From: Pseudarthrobacter sulfonivorans
GTDB lineage: Bacteria > Actinomycetota > Actinomycetes > Actinomycetales > Micrococcaceae
Length of the DNA: 64,000 bases
Assembly (NCBI RefSeq): GCF_024391045.1
Contig: NZ_JANFCZ010000014.1
Coordinates: 1 to 64,000 of the forward strand
Direction: 5' to 3'
The notes beneath the pieces were generated by a model. It did no database searches, had not been told where the DNA came from, and saw nothing but the letters and a program-made list of their open reading frames with translations. Numbering within the stretch: position 1 is the stretch's first letter; the number at the start of each line of letters is the position of its first letter. The position numbers and the translations under genes are program-made. Positions 8,456 to 15,659 of this stretch are shown here, in pieces.

Positions 8456-9648
8456 TACGCAGCCACCTCCAGCTTGACGGCCGGGGTTCCGGACAGATCC
8501 AGCTCCGTGCCGTTCTTGCGGGCCAGGTCTGCTTCCAACTCGCGCACGATCGGCAGGATGTCCCGGCCGAACGCGGCCACTTCCTCCTGGAAGTGCAGGT
8601 AGCCGGTGAGGAAGAGGTTCACGCCGATTTTCTTGTATTCGACGATCCGCTCGGCGATCTGCTCCGGCGTGCCGATCAGCTGGGTCTTGAAGCCGTCGTT
8701 GTACTGGACCAGGTCCTCGAAGCTTGAGTCGGCCCACATGCCCTTGCCGTCCTTGGTGGAGGCGCCGGCTTCCTGCACGGCGTCGCGGAAACCCTGCACT
8801 GCCGGCTTGTGCGCCTTCTCAACGATTTCGCGGAGGGTGTGGCGGGCTTCCTTCTCGGAGTCGCGGGCGATGACGAACCCGTTGAGGCCAAACCTCGGAG
8901 AGGGCAAAGCGCCGTCGGTGCCGCGCTTCGTCTCAGCGGCAGCGGCAACCACTCCGGCAATGTTTTCCTTGAAGCCCTCAAGGTCCTTGCCGTTGGAGAA
9001 GTACCAGTCAGCCACCCGGCCCGCGGTGGCCTGCGCCGCCGTGGAGTTGCCGCCGAAGAAGATCTCCGGGTGGGCGCGGCCGGGGACGTCTACCGGGGCT
9101 GGATTCAGCGTGAAATCGGTGATGTTGTAGTACTTGCCGGACTGGCTGTACTCCGTCTCGGTCCACAGGCCGCGGAGCACCTTGATGAACTCTTCGGTGC
9201 GGACGTAGCGTTCGTCGTGCTCCAGCCATTCCAGGCCGAAGTTGGTGAACTCGTTCTTGAGCCAGCCGGAGACGATGTTGACGGCGGCGCGGCCGTTGGA
9301 GATGTGGTCGGCCGTGATGATGTATTTGGCCAGCACGCCGGGGTGCCACATGCCGGGGTGGACCGCGGAGATGACCTTGAGGCGTTCGGTGGCGGCCAGC
9401 AGGGCCAGACTGAACGAGGTGGCCTCGTGCTGCTTGTCCGCACCGTAGGAGGCGGCGTAGCGGGTCTGGGTCAGGGCGTACTCGAAGCCGGAGTCCTCGG
9501 CGATCCGCGCCAGCTTCTTGTTGTAGTCAAAGTCCCAGCCGGTCCGCTGTTCGATGGTGGAGACCACCAGGCCGCCGGAGACGTTCGGCACCCAGTACGC
9601 GAACTTCAGCGGTTCGGAGAGACGGGCTACGTTGCTGATGTCTGTCAT
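8455..9648 (-). CDS. sfnG: Dimethylsulfone monooxygenase, SfnG-like (LLM flavin enzyme)
   Basis: This 397-residue luciferase-like monooxygenase resembles SfnG closely at the N-terminus, with KFAYWVPNVSGGLVVSTIEQRT at about residues 15-36. Other family segments are LKVISAVHPGMWHPGVLAK, ISNGRAAVNIVSGWLKNEF, HDERY, and a C-terminal GTPEQIAERIVEYKKIGV. Characterised SfnG uses reduced FMN and O2 to turn dimethylsulfone into methanesulfinate, releasing carbon as formaldehyde and preparing sulfur for assimilation. The ATG overlaps the acs stop (ATGA), with AGGA 7 bases upstream. No dedicated flavin reductase is seen in the window. The SAM riboswitch upstream would turn it on under sulfur or methionine shortage. 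Confidence 0.87.
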   Translation of the reverse strand: MTDISNVARLSEPLKFAYWVPNVSGGLVVSTIEQRTGWDFDYNKKLARIAEDSGFEYALTQTRYAASYGADKQHEATSFSLALLAATERLKVISAVHPGMWHPGVLAKYIITADHISNGRAAVNIVSGWLKNEFTNFGLEWLEHDERYVRTEEFIKVLRGLWTETEYSQSGKYYNITDFTLNPAPVDVPGRAHPEIFFGGNSTAAQATAGRVADWYFSNGKDLEGFKENIAGVVAAAAETKRGTDGALPSPRFGLNGFVIARDSEKEARHTLREIVEKAHKPAVQGFRDAVQEAGASTKDGKGMWADSSFEDLVQYNDGFKTQLIGTPEQIAERIVEYKKIGVNLFLTGYLHFQEEVAAFGRDILPIVRELEADLARKNGTELDLSGTPAVKLEVAA

Positions 9649-11621
9649 GAATTTTCCTTTGCTAGGGCCCGCTCGCGCAGGACGTCCTGGATTCCGGCAA
9701 TGGCCGGTTCATTCTGGAGTGAGGTAGTGTCGCCCAGGGCGGTCCCCTCAAAGAGCTGGGTCAGCAGCCGGCGCATGATCTTGCCGCTGCGGGTTTTGGG
9801 AACGTCAGGAACCACGACGACGTCGCGAGGCTTGGCGATGGGCCCGATCTCCTTGGCAACGTGGTTGCGGAGGTCTGCAGCGCAATCCTGCGCAGCATCG
9901 TTGCGGAGGACCACAAATGCGACGATCGCGTGGCCGGTCTTCGGGTCCGCCACCGGACATACGCCGGCTTCCACCACGTCGGGGTGGGACACCAGCGCCG
10001 ACTCGATCTCGATGGTGGAGAGCAGGTGGCCGGAGACGTTGAGGGTGTCATCCACCCGGCCCAGGATCCAGATGTCGCCGTCGGCGTCGTACTTGGCGCC
10101 GTCGCCGGCCAGGAACCAGCCCTGCTCGGCGTACTGCCGCCAGTAGGAGTCCAGGTAGCGCTGCGGGTTGCCCCAGACGGTCCGCGCAATGGAGGGCCCA
10201 AATGCGTCAACCACAATGAATCCCTGGACGCCCGCCGGGACTGTTGTGCCCGCGTCGTCCACGATCCTGGTACTCACGCCGGGCAGCGGGCGGGCCGCGC
10301 AGCCGGGCTTGAACTCGGTGTCCGTGGGGGCGGGGGAGAGGATGGTGGCGCCGGTCTCCGACTGCCACCACGTGTCCACTACGGGAGCGGTGCCGGCACC
10401 GACGTTCTGCCGCAGCCACCGCCACGCCTCCGGGTTGACGGCCTCGCCCACGGTGCCGAGCAGCCGGATGGAGGAGAGGTTGTACGTGTCCGGGACGCCG
10501 TCCGGGAACCAGCCCATCAGCGAGCGGACCAGTGTGGGGGCGGTGTAGTACTGCGTGACCCCGTAGCGCTCGATGATTTCGAAGTGCCGGCCCGGGTGCG
10601 GGGTGTTCGGTGTGCCTTCGAAGATCACCTGGGTGACGCCGTTGGAGAGCGGCCCGTAGATTTCGTAGGTGTGCGCGGTGACCCAGGCGAGGTCCGCGGT
10701 GCACCAGTGCACGTCCTGGTCGCGCAGGGCCGGGTCCGGGTTGCTGAACAGGTGCTCGAAGCTCCAGGACGCCTGCGTCAGGTAGCCGCCGGAGGTGTGC
10801 ACCAGGCCCTTGGGCTTACCGGTGGTTCCGGAGGTGTACATGATGAACAGGGGAGTCTCGGCGTCGAACGCTTCGGGTTCGTGCACGTCCGCGGCGCTTC
10901 CGACGGCGTCATGCCACCAGATGTCGCGGCCTTCGGTCATGGGGACGCTGCCCAGGTCCTCGGCAGCGGTGGTGCGGTTGACCACCAGGACGTGCTCGAT
11001 GGCGTTGTCCCCGGCGACGGCCGCGTCCGCGTTGTCCTTGACGGGCACGGCGACGCCGCGGCGAAACTGGCCGTCCGTGGTCACCAGGAGCTTGGCCTGG
11101 GTGTCCTCCACGCGGAACTTGAGCGCCTCGGCGGAGAAGCCGCCGAACACCAGGGAATGGATCGCGCCGATCCGTGCCACGGCGAGCGTGATGATGACGG
11201 TTTCGGGGATGACGGGCAGGTAGATGACCACACGGTCGCCCTTGGTGATGCCCAGGGCCAGGAGCGCGTTGGCGGCCTTGGCCACTTCACGCTGCAGTTC
11301 GGCATAGCTGATGGCGCGGCGGTCGCCCGGCTCGCCCTCAAAGTAAAGGGCCACCTTGCTGCCGCGGCCGGCATCCACGTGGCGGTCCACGCAGTTGTAG
11401 GCCACATTCAGTTTTCCGCCGGCGAACCATTCGATGCGGGGAATGGAGTATTCGGCTTCGTCGGCGGGAACCTCGGGGCCGCTGAGGCGCTGTGCTTTTT
11501 CAAAGGTGTGGGCTGTGTGCCACGGCTCGGCCCAGTCGAGGCGCCGGGCGGCGTCCTCCCAGAACGCCATACGCTCGGTTTCCGTGCCGGGATGTGTTGT
11601 TTCCAGGGTGCTCAGGCCCAT
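9645..11621 (-). CDS. acs: Acetyl-CoA synthetase (AMP-forming)
   Basis: This protein of about 658 residues activates acetate to acetyl-CoA with ATP, through acetyl-AMP. Seen motifs are IMYTSGTTGKPKG (P-loop), the Acs-type LAWVTAHTYEIYGPL, VDTWWQSETGA, YWRQYAEQGWFLAGDGAKYDADGDIWILGRVDDTLNVSGH (split by family motifs), and the catalytic acetylatable lysine in TRSGKIMRRLL. Start choice is uncertain: the ATG at 11621 overlaps the upstream small ORF by 10 bases, and an in-frame ATG at 11636 overlaps it by 25. Either way the two are coupled. Being in a SAM-riboswitch operon with metY is unusual for acs. It could supply acetyl groups for O-acetylhomoserine, or a relative could act on another short-chain acid. 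Confidence 0.88.
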   Translation of the reverse strand: MGLSTLETTHPGTETERMAFWEDAARRLDWAEPWHTAHTFEKAQRLSGPEVPADEAEYSIPRIEWFAGGKLNVAYNCVDRHVDAGRGSKVALYFEGEPGDRRAISYAELQREVAKAANALLALGITKGDRVVIYLPVIPETVIITLAVARIGAIHSLVFGGFSAEALKFRVEDTQAKLLVTTDGQFRRGVAVPVKDNADAAVAGDNAIEHVLVVNRTTAAEDLGSVPMTEGRDIWWHDAVGSAADVHEPEAFDAETPLFIMYTSGTTGKPKGLVHTSGGYLTQASWSFEHLFSNPDPALRDQDVHWCTADLAWVTAHTYEIYGPLSNGVTQVIFEGTPNTPHPGRHFEIIERYGVTQYYTAPTLVRSLMGWFPDGVPDTYNLSSIRLLGTVGEAVNPEAWRWLRQNVGAGTAPVVDTWWQSETGATILSPAPTDTEFKPGCAARPLPGVSTRIVDDAGTTVPAGVQGFIVVDAFGPSIARTVWGNPQRYLDSYWRQYAEQGWFLAGDGAKYDADGDIWILGRVDDTLNVSGHLLSTIEIESALVSHPDVVEAGVCPVADPKTGHAIVAFVVLRNDAAQDCAADLRNHVAKEIGPIAKPRDVVVVPDVPKTRSGKIMRRLLTQLFEGTALGDTTSLQNEPAIAGIQDVLRERALAKENS

Positions 11622-11983
11622 CGTTTTACCGCCCATTTCTCTGCCAGGCCCGGGAGGGCGTCGGTCAGTTTTCCAATCAGTGCCGGCAGGACCGCCGGGA
11701 CGACCAGGCCAAGGGGCAGACGCGCCCAGTTCCGTAAACGGACTCCGGCGGGAGACCATCCCGTTGCCGGAGCGGACGCCGTTGCGGCATCCAACTGGGC
11801 GGCGTCTGCCGATGTTGCGGCGGCGGCTGCAGCGCGCCCGTCCGCAACACTGTTGCCAGTGCGAAGGGTGGTTTCCAGGTGGGCTGACGGAGCAGCCTTC
11901 TTCACCGGCGGGTCATTAAAACAGGTGGTCGCGGCGGTGCCGTACGGGGCGGCGGCGCGCTCGGAAGACAGGACTGCAGGCAT
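11612..11983 (-). CDS. Small unknown ORF directly after SAM riboswitch
   Basis: I do not recognise this 123-residue protein. Its first 85 residues are Ala/Thr/Ser-rich without clear folds. The last 35 form a basic then hydrophobic stretch (RLPLGLVVPAVLPALIGKL) that could sit on or in the membrane. Support for expression is positional. GGAG lies 7 bases before the ATG at 11983, immediately at the end of the riboswitch, and the stop codon overlaps the acs start by 10 bases. It could be a true small protein or a leader that delivers ribosomes to acs. The composition is only weakly protein-like, so confidence is moderate. Confidence 0.5.
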   Translation of the reverse strand: MPAVLSSERAAAPYGTAATTCFNDPPVKKAAPSAHLETTLRTGNSVADGRAAAAAATSADAAQLDAATASAPATGWSPAGVRLRNWARLPLGLVVPAVLPALIGKLTDALPGLAEKWAVKRWA

Positions 11984-11992
11984 AGGATCACT

Positions 11993-12159
11993 CCATCGGT
12001 CCTGGCAGTAGCACCCTACGGAGTCAAGCCTGTTAGCGGAGTGGTCAGTTCCGGGTACCCAAGGCTTTTTCCTTGCTATCAGCGCGTGCCGTGGGGGGCC
12101 ACACTGACCAGGGTTGCTGCGGCTTCATCGATCCAGGTCTCTCGGCCGCTCGGGATGGT
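11993..12159 (-). promoter_or_regulatory. SAM riboswitch upstream of the acs-sfnG-metY operon
   Basis: Read on the minus strand, the element has ACCATCC, then CGAGCGGCCGAGAGACCTGG, GCCGCAGCAACC and, after a long internal stem, GGTGCTACTGCCAGGACCGATGG. The CCATC and GATGG ends form the closing P1 helix. The core is the same as in the element at 13943-14027. It matches S-box (SAM-I type) architecture, including the GCAACC and GGTGCTA junction segments. The internal stem region is about 80 bases longer than in the second copy. P1's 3' strand runs straight into the GGAG ribosome site of the ORF at 11983, so SAM binding could hide it. Confidence 0.87.
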
Positions 12160-12292
12160 CACTACCTACTAGACCCGACCTGAATCAAACAATCCAAATC
12201 GCCGCGTGGCCGCGCGTAATGTTCGTTCACATGTCAACCAGCAGCATCGGATCGGCCAAAAATTCGGCATTCGGCACTTTGTGAAAGCGGCG

Positions 12293-12298
12293 TAGGCT
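12293..12298 (+). promoter_or_regulatory. Candidate -10 (TAGGCT) for a leaderless transcript
   Basis: TAGGCT ends exactly 6 bases before the ATG at 12305, and no Shine-Dalgarno sequence is present. The same hexamer and spacing occur before the ATG at 19339. No clear -35 is visible. Transcription would begin at or next to the start codon. Confidence 0.55.
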
Positions 12299-12304
12299 TG
12301 AGGC

Positions 12305-12730
12305 ATGGGCCACACCAACGATCCTGCAGTCATCGAGCGCCTAATGCGAACCAAGGGGCGGTGGGCCATCGTGGGCCTGACCACCAATGAGTGGCGCGCG
12401 GCCTACGATACGTCACTCTTTATCCGGGACAGGCTGGGGATGGAGATCATCCCGGTCAACCTGCCGGGTGACCCGGTACACGGCGAAACCGGGTACCGCA
12501 CCCTGCTGGACATCCCGGCGGAGAAGCAGCCCCTCGACGTCGTGGACTGCTTTGTGAATTCGCAGAAAGTCGGCGCGGTGGTTGATCAGGCGATCGCCGC
12601 CGGCGCGAAGGCGGTGTGGCTTCAGCTGGGCGTCATTGACGAGGCCGCCGCGGAGCGGGCGAAAGCCGCCGGACTGGACGTGGTGATGAACGTCTGCCCC
12701 GCCCAGCAGGCATGGAAGTACAACCTCTGA
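12305..12730 (+). CDS. CoA-binding domain protein, YccU-like (second paralogue)
   Basis: This 141-residue CoA_binding_2 protein has the Rossmann start RWAIVGLTTNEWRAAYDTSLFI (split motif IVGLT then the helix), IIPVNLPGDPVHGETGYRTLLDIP, AVVDQAIAAGAKAVWLQLGVID, and a C-terminal MNVCPAQQAWKYNL. The Cys near the end is conserved in YccU-type proteins. It is homologous to the protein at 6609-7103 but clearly diverged. It is transcribed away from the SAM-riboswitch operon, from a TAGGCT -10 six bases upstream, and appears monocistronic. It converges with the oxygenase gene across 28 bases without a visible terminator. Confidence 0.82.
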   Translation: MGHTNDPAVIERLMRTKGRWAIVGLTTNEWRAAYDTSLFIRDRLGMEIIPVNLPGDPVHGETGYRTLLDIPAEKQPLDVVDCFVNSQKVGAVVDQAIAAGAKAVWLQLGVIDEAAAERAKAAGLDVVMNVCPAQQAWKYNL

Positions 12731-12758
12731 CCGGACCCGGCTTGCGCAGTAACCGCGA

Positions 12759-13787
12759 TCAGCGCTGCATCAGTTCCGGGTAGTGCCGCTCGGTCACGTC
12801 CGGGTGGGCCCGCATCCTGCCCTTGAGCATGTTCAAGCCGAACGAGGCGAGCATCGGGTTGTTCGGATCGTCCGAGAGCCCGCGTGCCTGGGCCTTCAGC
12901 TCGGGCGGCAGCGGCACGGGATCGATCACGGCGTCCAGCCGCGGGGACCAGAAAAACGGCACGGAATAACGGTCCACGCCGGGCGGCGGCGCCTTGACCC
13001 GGTGGATGGTGGCGGCCAGGTAGCCCTCGGTGGCCACCTCCAGCATCTCGCCAAGGTTTACCACGAGCGCTCCGGGAATGGGCTCAACTGTTGCCCATTC
13101 GGTGGTCCCCGGCGGGAGGACTTCCAGGCCGCCCACCTCATCCTGGAGCAGGAGGGTGACAAAGCCATAGTCGGCATGGGAGCCCACACCCTGGTCGCCG
13201 GCGGCTTCCACCACGCCGCCCACATAATGCACCAGCTTGCCCATCCAGGCCGGTTCGTCGCCGAAGGGCTCGTCAAAGTGGTCCTCGGGCAGGCCCAGCA
13301 CCACTGCGATGCCGCGCAGGAGTTCCATACCGACGCCGGACATCAGGTCGGCCCAGGCCATGGCGGCTGTCTCCAGCTCCGGCATGGCGTCGTCCGGCCA
13401 CAGGTTGTGGCCCTGCAGGAGCCAGTACGGCTGGTCTGCCGGGTAGTCGCGGACGGGTTCGCGCTCGGGGGAATAGTCGATCTGCTCGCGGGCGTCGGCC
13501 CTGCCCTGGGTGACTTCGGTGCCCATCCGGGTGTAACCACGGAAATGCGGGGAAAGTCTGTTGTCCAGCTTCATCCGCTCCTCAAGGGGCAGGTTGAAGA
13601 ACCGCTTGAGGAGTTCCAACAACTCCTCAGCCTGTCCGGGCGCGGCACCGTAGCCGGTGATCTGGAAAAACCCCACATTATGTGCGGCATCCCGCAGCTG
13701 GTCGATAAATTCCGGGCTGAAGGAACCGTAGGGCTGGCGTGCGGTGCTCAGGTCCAGAACTGGGATGGTGGCCCGTTCAGGTGACAT
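12759..13787 (-). CDS. 2-oxoglutarate/Fe(II) oxygenase, isopenicillin N synthase-like
   Basis: This 342-residue protein has an N-terminal DIOX_N segment (IPVLDLSTA, then AAHNVGFFQITGYG) and a C-terminal 2OG-Fe(II) oxygenase barrel. The iron facial triad is H204-x-D206 (GSHADYG) and H262 (ATIHRV). The 2-oxoglutarate-binding R-x-S is R273/S275 in RYSVPFF. It would couple 2-oxoglutarate decarboxylation to oxidation of an unknown substrate. Bacterial members of this group are poorly defined, and isopenicillin chemistry itself is not implied. The location between two sulfur operons makes an organosulfur or amino-acid substrate possible, but that is only context. The ATG at 13787 lacks a strong ribosome site. 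Confidence 0.85.
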   Translation of the reverse strand: MSPERATIPVLDLSTARQPYGSFSPEFIDQLRDAAHNVGFFQITGYGAAPGQAEELLELLKRFFNLPLEERMKLDNRLSPHFRGYTRMGTEVTQGRADAREQIDYSPEREPVRDYPADQPYWLLQGHNLWPDDAMPELETAAMAWADLMSGVGMELLRGIAVVLGLPEDHFDEPFGDEPAWMGKLVHYVGGVVEAAGDQGVGSHADYGFVTLLLQDEVGGLEVLPPGTTEWATVEPIPGALVVNLGEMLEVATEGYLAATIHRVKAPPPGVDRYSVPFFWSPRLDAVIDPVPLPPELKAQARGLSDDPNNPMLASFGLNMLKGRMRAHPDVTERHYPELMQR

Positions 13788-13942
13788 GTTCGCAGACTAG
13801 CACCGGCCGGCCTCCTGTGGGGACCCCAACGTTGAGCAAGGTTGCGCAGCCTTACATTGCATGACCTGCGATGTCGTTCTGGTTACCGCATGTGACGTGC
13901 GGCTTTTCTGCCGGGGCGGCGCTGTGCCAGATTCGTCGGGTA

Positions 13943-14027
13943 ACCATCTCGAGCGGCTGAGAGACCTGGCTCCGTGACGCCGCAGCAACCCCCTTCAGTG
14001 GACGGTGCTACTGCCAGGACCGATGGA
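13943..14027 (+). promoter_or_regulatory. SAM riboswitch upstream of metNI-metQ
   Basis: The element runs from ACCATC through CGAGCGGCTGAGAGACCTGG, GCCGCAGCAACC and GGTGCTACTGCCAGGACC to GATGG, with CCATC/GATGG forming P1. It matches S-box (SAM-I type) riboswitches and shares its core nearly base for base with the element at 11993-12159. No clear intrinsic terminator with a T tract follows. A GGGCGGC/GCCGCCC hairpin (14050-14067) and a hairpin that covers the downstream ribosome site (14090-14108) suggest control of translation rather than termination. Confidence 0.88.
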
Positions 14028-14089
14028 GAACCTTAAAGTTCCCGGTCTTGGGCGGCGCCTGCCGCCCGCACGGCCGCGCTGCGGGGTTT

Positions 14090-14108
14090 CCTCGGGTGAG
14101 CCCGGAGG
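14090..14108 (+). promoter_or_regulatory. Hairpin masking the leader ORF ribosome site
   Basis: CCTCGGG (14090-14096) can pair with CCCGGAGG (14101-14108) around TGAG, with one bulged G. The right arm contains GGAGG, the Shine-Dalgarno for the ATG at 14114. Folding would block initiation, so this is a candidate expression platform for the riboswitch just upstream. Confidence 0.5.
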
Positions 14109-14113
14109 AATTC

Positions 14114-14167
14114 ATGAACGCACAGACAGGCAGCCGCGGGGCAGCCCCAGCAGGTGATCACCTGTGA
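14114..14167 (+). CDS. 17-codon leader ORF coupled to metN
   Basis: An ATG at 14114 with a strong GGAGG 5 bases upstream opens a 17-codon frame (MNAQTGSRGAAPAGDHL). It stops at 14165-14167, and its stop overlaps the GTG start of metN as GTGA. metN has no Shine-Dalgarno of its own at a normal distance, so ribosomes finishing this peptide probably restart on metN. The peptide has no methionine or cysteine run, so a classical attenuator by codon stalling is not suggested. It may simply relay riboswitch control to metN. Confidence 0.6.
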   Translation: MNAQTGSRGAAPAGDHL

Positions 14168-14964
14168 TCGAAATCCAGAACGTCACCACCTCGTTCGATT
14201 CGCCCACCGGCCGGTTCACAGCCGTTGACGATGTCAGCCTGCACATTGAACGCGGCACCATCCAGGGCATCATCGGGTTCTCCGGTGCCGGTAAATCCAC
14301 CCTGCTTCGCAACATCAACCTCCTGGAGCGGCCCACGGCCGGCCGGGTCCTGGTGGATGGTGTGGATCTCCTGACGCTGTCCGATGCGGAGCTGCGCACC
14401 AAGCGCCACGACATCGGGATGATCTTCCAGCACTTCAACCTGCTCAACAACCTCACGGCGCAGGAGAACGTTGAGCTTTCGCTGAAGTTCGCGGGCGTGG
14501 GGAAGGCGGAGCGCCGCCGTCGTGCTGCTGAAACCCTGGAAATCGTGGACCTCAGTGATAAAGCCGGCACGTACCCTGCCAAGCTCTCCGGCGGCCAGAA
14601 GCAGCGGGTGGCCATCGCCAGGGCGCTTGCCACCGAACCCAAGGTCCTGCTCTGCGACGAGCCGACGTCGGCAGTCGACCCCCGCACAACAGCCTCGGTC
14701 CTGCAGTACCTGGCCGACGTCAATGCCGAATTCGGCATCACCATTGTGGTGGTCACCCACGAAATGAACGTCATCAAGGCCATTGCCGACAACGTTGCCG
14801 TGATGGAGGAGGGACGGGTGGTGGAGCAATTCGACCTGACCGAGCTGCAACGGCCCGGCTTCCACCCGGCCACACAGAGCGGCCGGTACCTCATCTCCGA
14901 CGACATCCAGCTGGACCGTTCCGCCCACGCGAAAGCCGTCACGGAAGGCCTGCTCAATGTTTGA
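14164..14964 (+). CDS. metN: Methionine ABC transporter ATP-binding protein
   Basis: This 266-residue ATPase of the MetNIQ importer has Walker A at GFSGAGKS (38-45), the Q-loop in IGMIFQHFNLL, the signature LSGGQKQR, Walker B in VLLCDEPTSAVDP, and the switch H in VVTHEMN. Family-typical opening residues (IEIQNVT) support the GTG at 14164, which is coupled to the leader ORF by a GTGA overlap. At 266 residues it lacks the C-terminal NIL regulatory domain of about 70-80 residues found in E. coli MetN, so substrate trans-inhibition is probably absent. It overlaps metI by 8 bases. Expression is under the SAM riboswitch. Confidence 0.93.
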   Translation: MIEIQNVTTSFDSPTGRFTAVDDVSLHIERGTIQGIIGFSGAGKSTLLRNINLLERPTAGRVLVDGVDLLTLSDAELRTKRHDIGMIFQHFNLLNNLTAQENVELSLKFAGVGKAERRRRAAETLEIVDLSDKAGTYPAKLSGGQKQRVAIARALATEPKVLLCDEPTSAVDPRTTASVLQYLADVNAEFGITIVVVTHEMNVIKAIADNVAVMEEGRVVEQFDLTELQRPGFHPATQSGRYLISDDIQLDRSAHAKAVTEGLLNV

Positions 14965-15622
14965 CCGCATCCTCGAAGTCCTGCCCGAGATCGGCGTGGC
15001 CATGGGGCAGACCCTCACCATGCTGCTCGTGGCCATCCCGCTGGCGGTGCTCCTCGGCACCCCGCTGGGTGTCCTGCTCTACACGATCGGCCCCAACGGA
15101 CTCAAACACCGGCCGAAGCTGCACCGCGTCCTGGACGGGCTGGTCAACCTGGTCCGGTCTTTTCCGTTCCTGATCCTCCTGATCGCCATCATCCCGGTCA
15201 CCCGGTTCATTGTGGGCACCACCATCGGCACGGCCGCTGTGATTGTCCCGCTCACCATCAACGCCATCCCCTACTTCGCCCGCTTTGTGGAGCAGAATCT
15301 CAGCCAGCTCGGCAGCGGTGTAGTGGAGGCGGCACGGTCCATGGGGGCAAGCCGGCGCCAGATCGTCCGGGATGTCCTGATCGTGGAGGCCAAGCCGGGG
15401 CTGGTCAGTTCCATCACCATCATGACCGTCAGCTTCATCTCGTACTCCGCCATGGCCGGCCTGGTGGGCGGCGGCGGAATCGGCGACTTCGCCATCCGTT
15501 ACGGCTACTACCGCTACGAAACCCCGCTGATGATCACCGCCATTGTGCTGATGATCCTGCTGGTCACCATCGTCCAGCTGGGCGGCTCGTACCTCGCGCG
15601 GCGCCTCGACAAGCGCCTCTAA
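14957..15622 (+). CDS. metI: Methionine ABC transporter permease
   Basis: MetI forms the membrane channel of the D/L-methionine importer. The 221-residue protein has about five membrane helices and the BPD_transp signature region EAARSMGASRRQIVRDVLI (about residues 130-148), where the coupling helix meets MetN. The motif NLVRSFPFLILLIAIIP is typical of MetI. It overlaps metN by 8 bases and is followed 37 bases later by the flavin monooxygenase gene, which separates it from metQ. This interruption of metNI and metQ by an oxygenase gene suggests that transport and desulfurisation are expressed together. Confidence 0.93.
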   Translation: MFDRILEVLPEIGVAMGQTLTMLLVAIPLAVLLGTPLGVLLYTIGPNGLKHRPKLHRVLDGLVNLVRSFPFLILLIAIIPVTRFIVGTTIGTAAVIVPLTINAIPYFARFVEQNLSQLGSGVVEAARSMGASRRQIVRDVLIVEAKPGLVSSITIMTVSFISYSAMAGLVGGGGIGDFAIRYGYYRYETPLMITAIVLMILLVTIVQLGGSYLARRLDKRL

Positions 15623-15659
15623 GCCCCGCCGCCCCTTCCTACTTCTGGAGAGCACCCTT

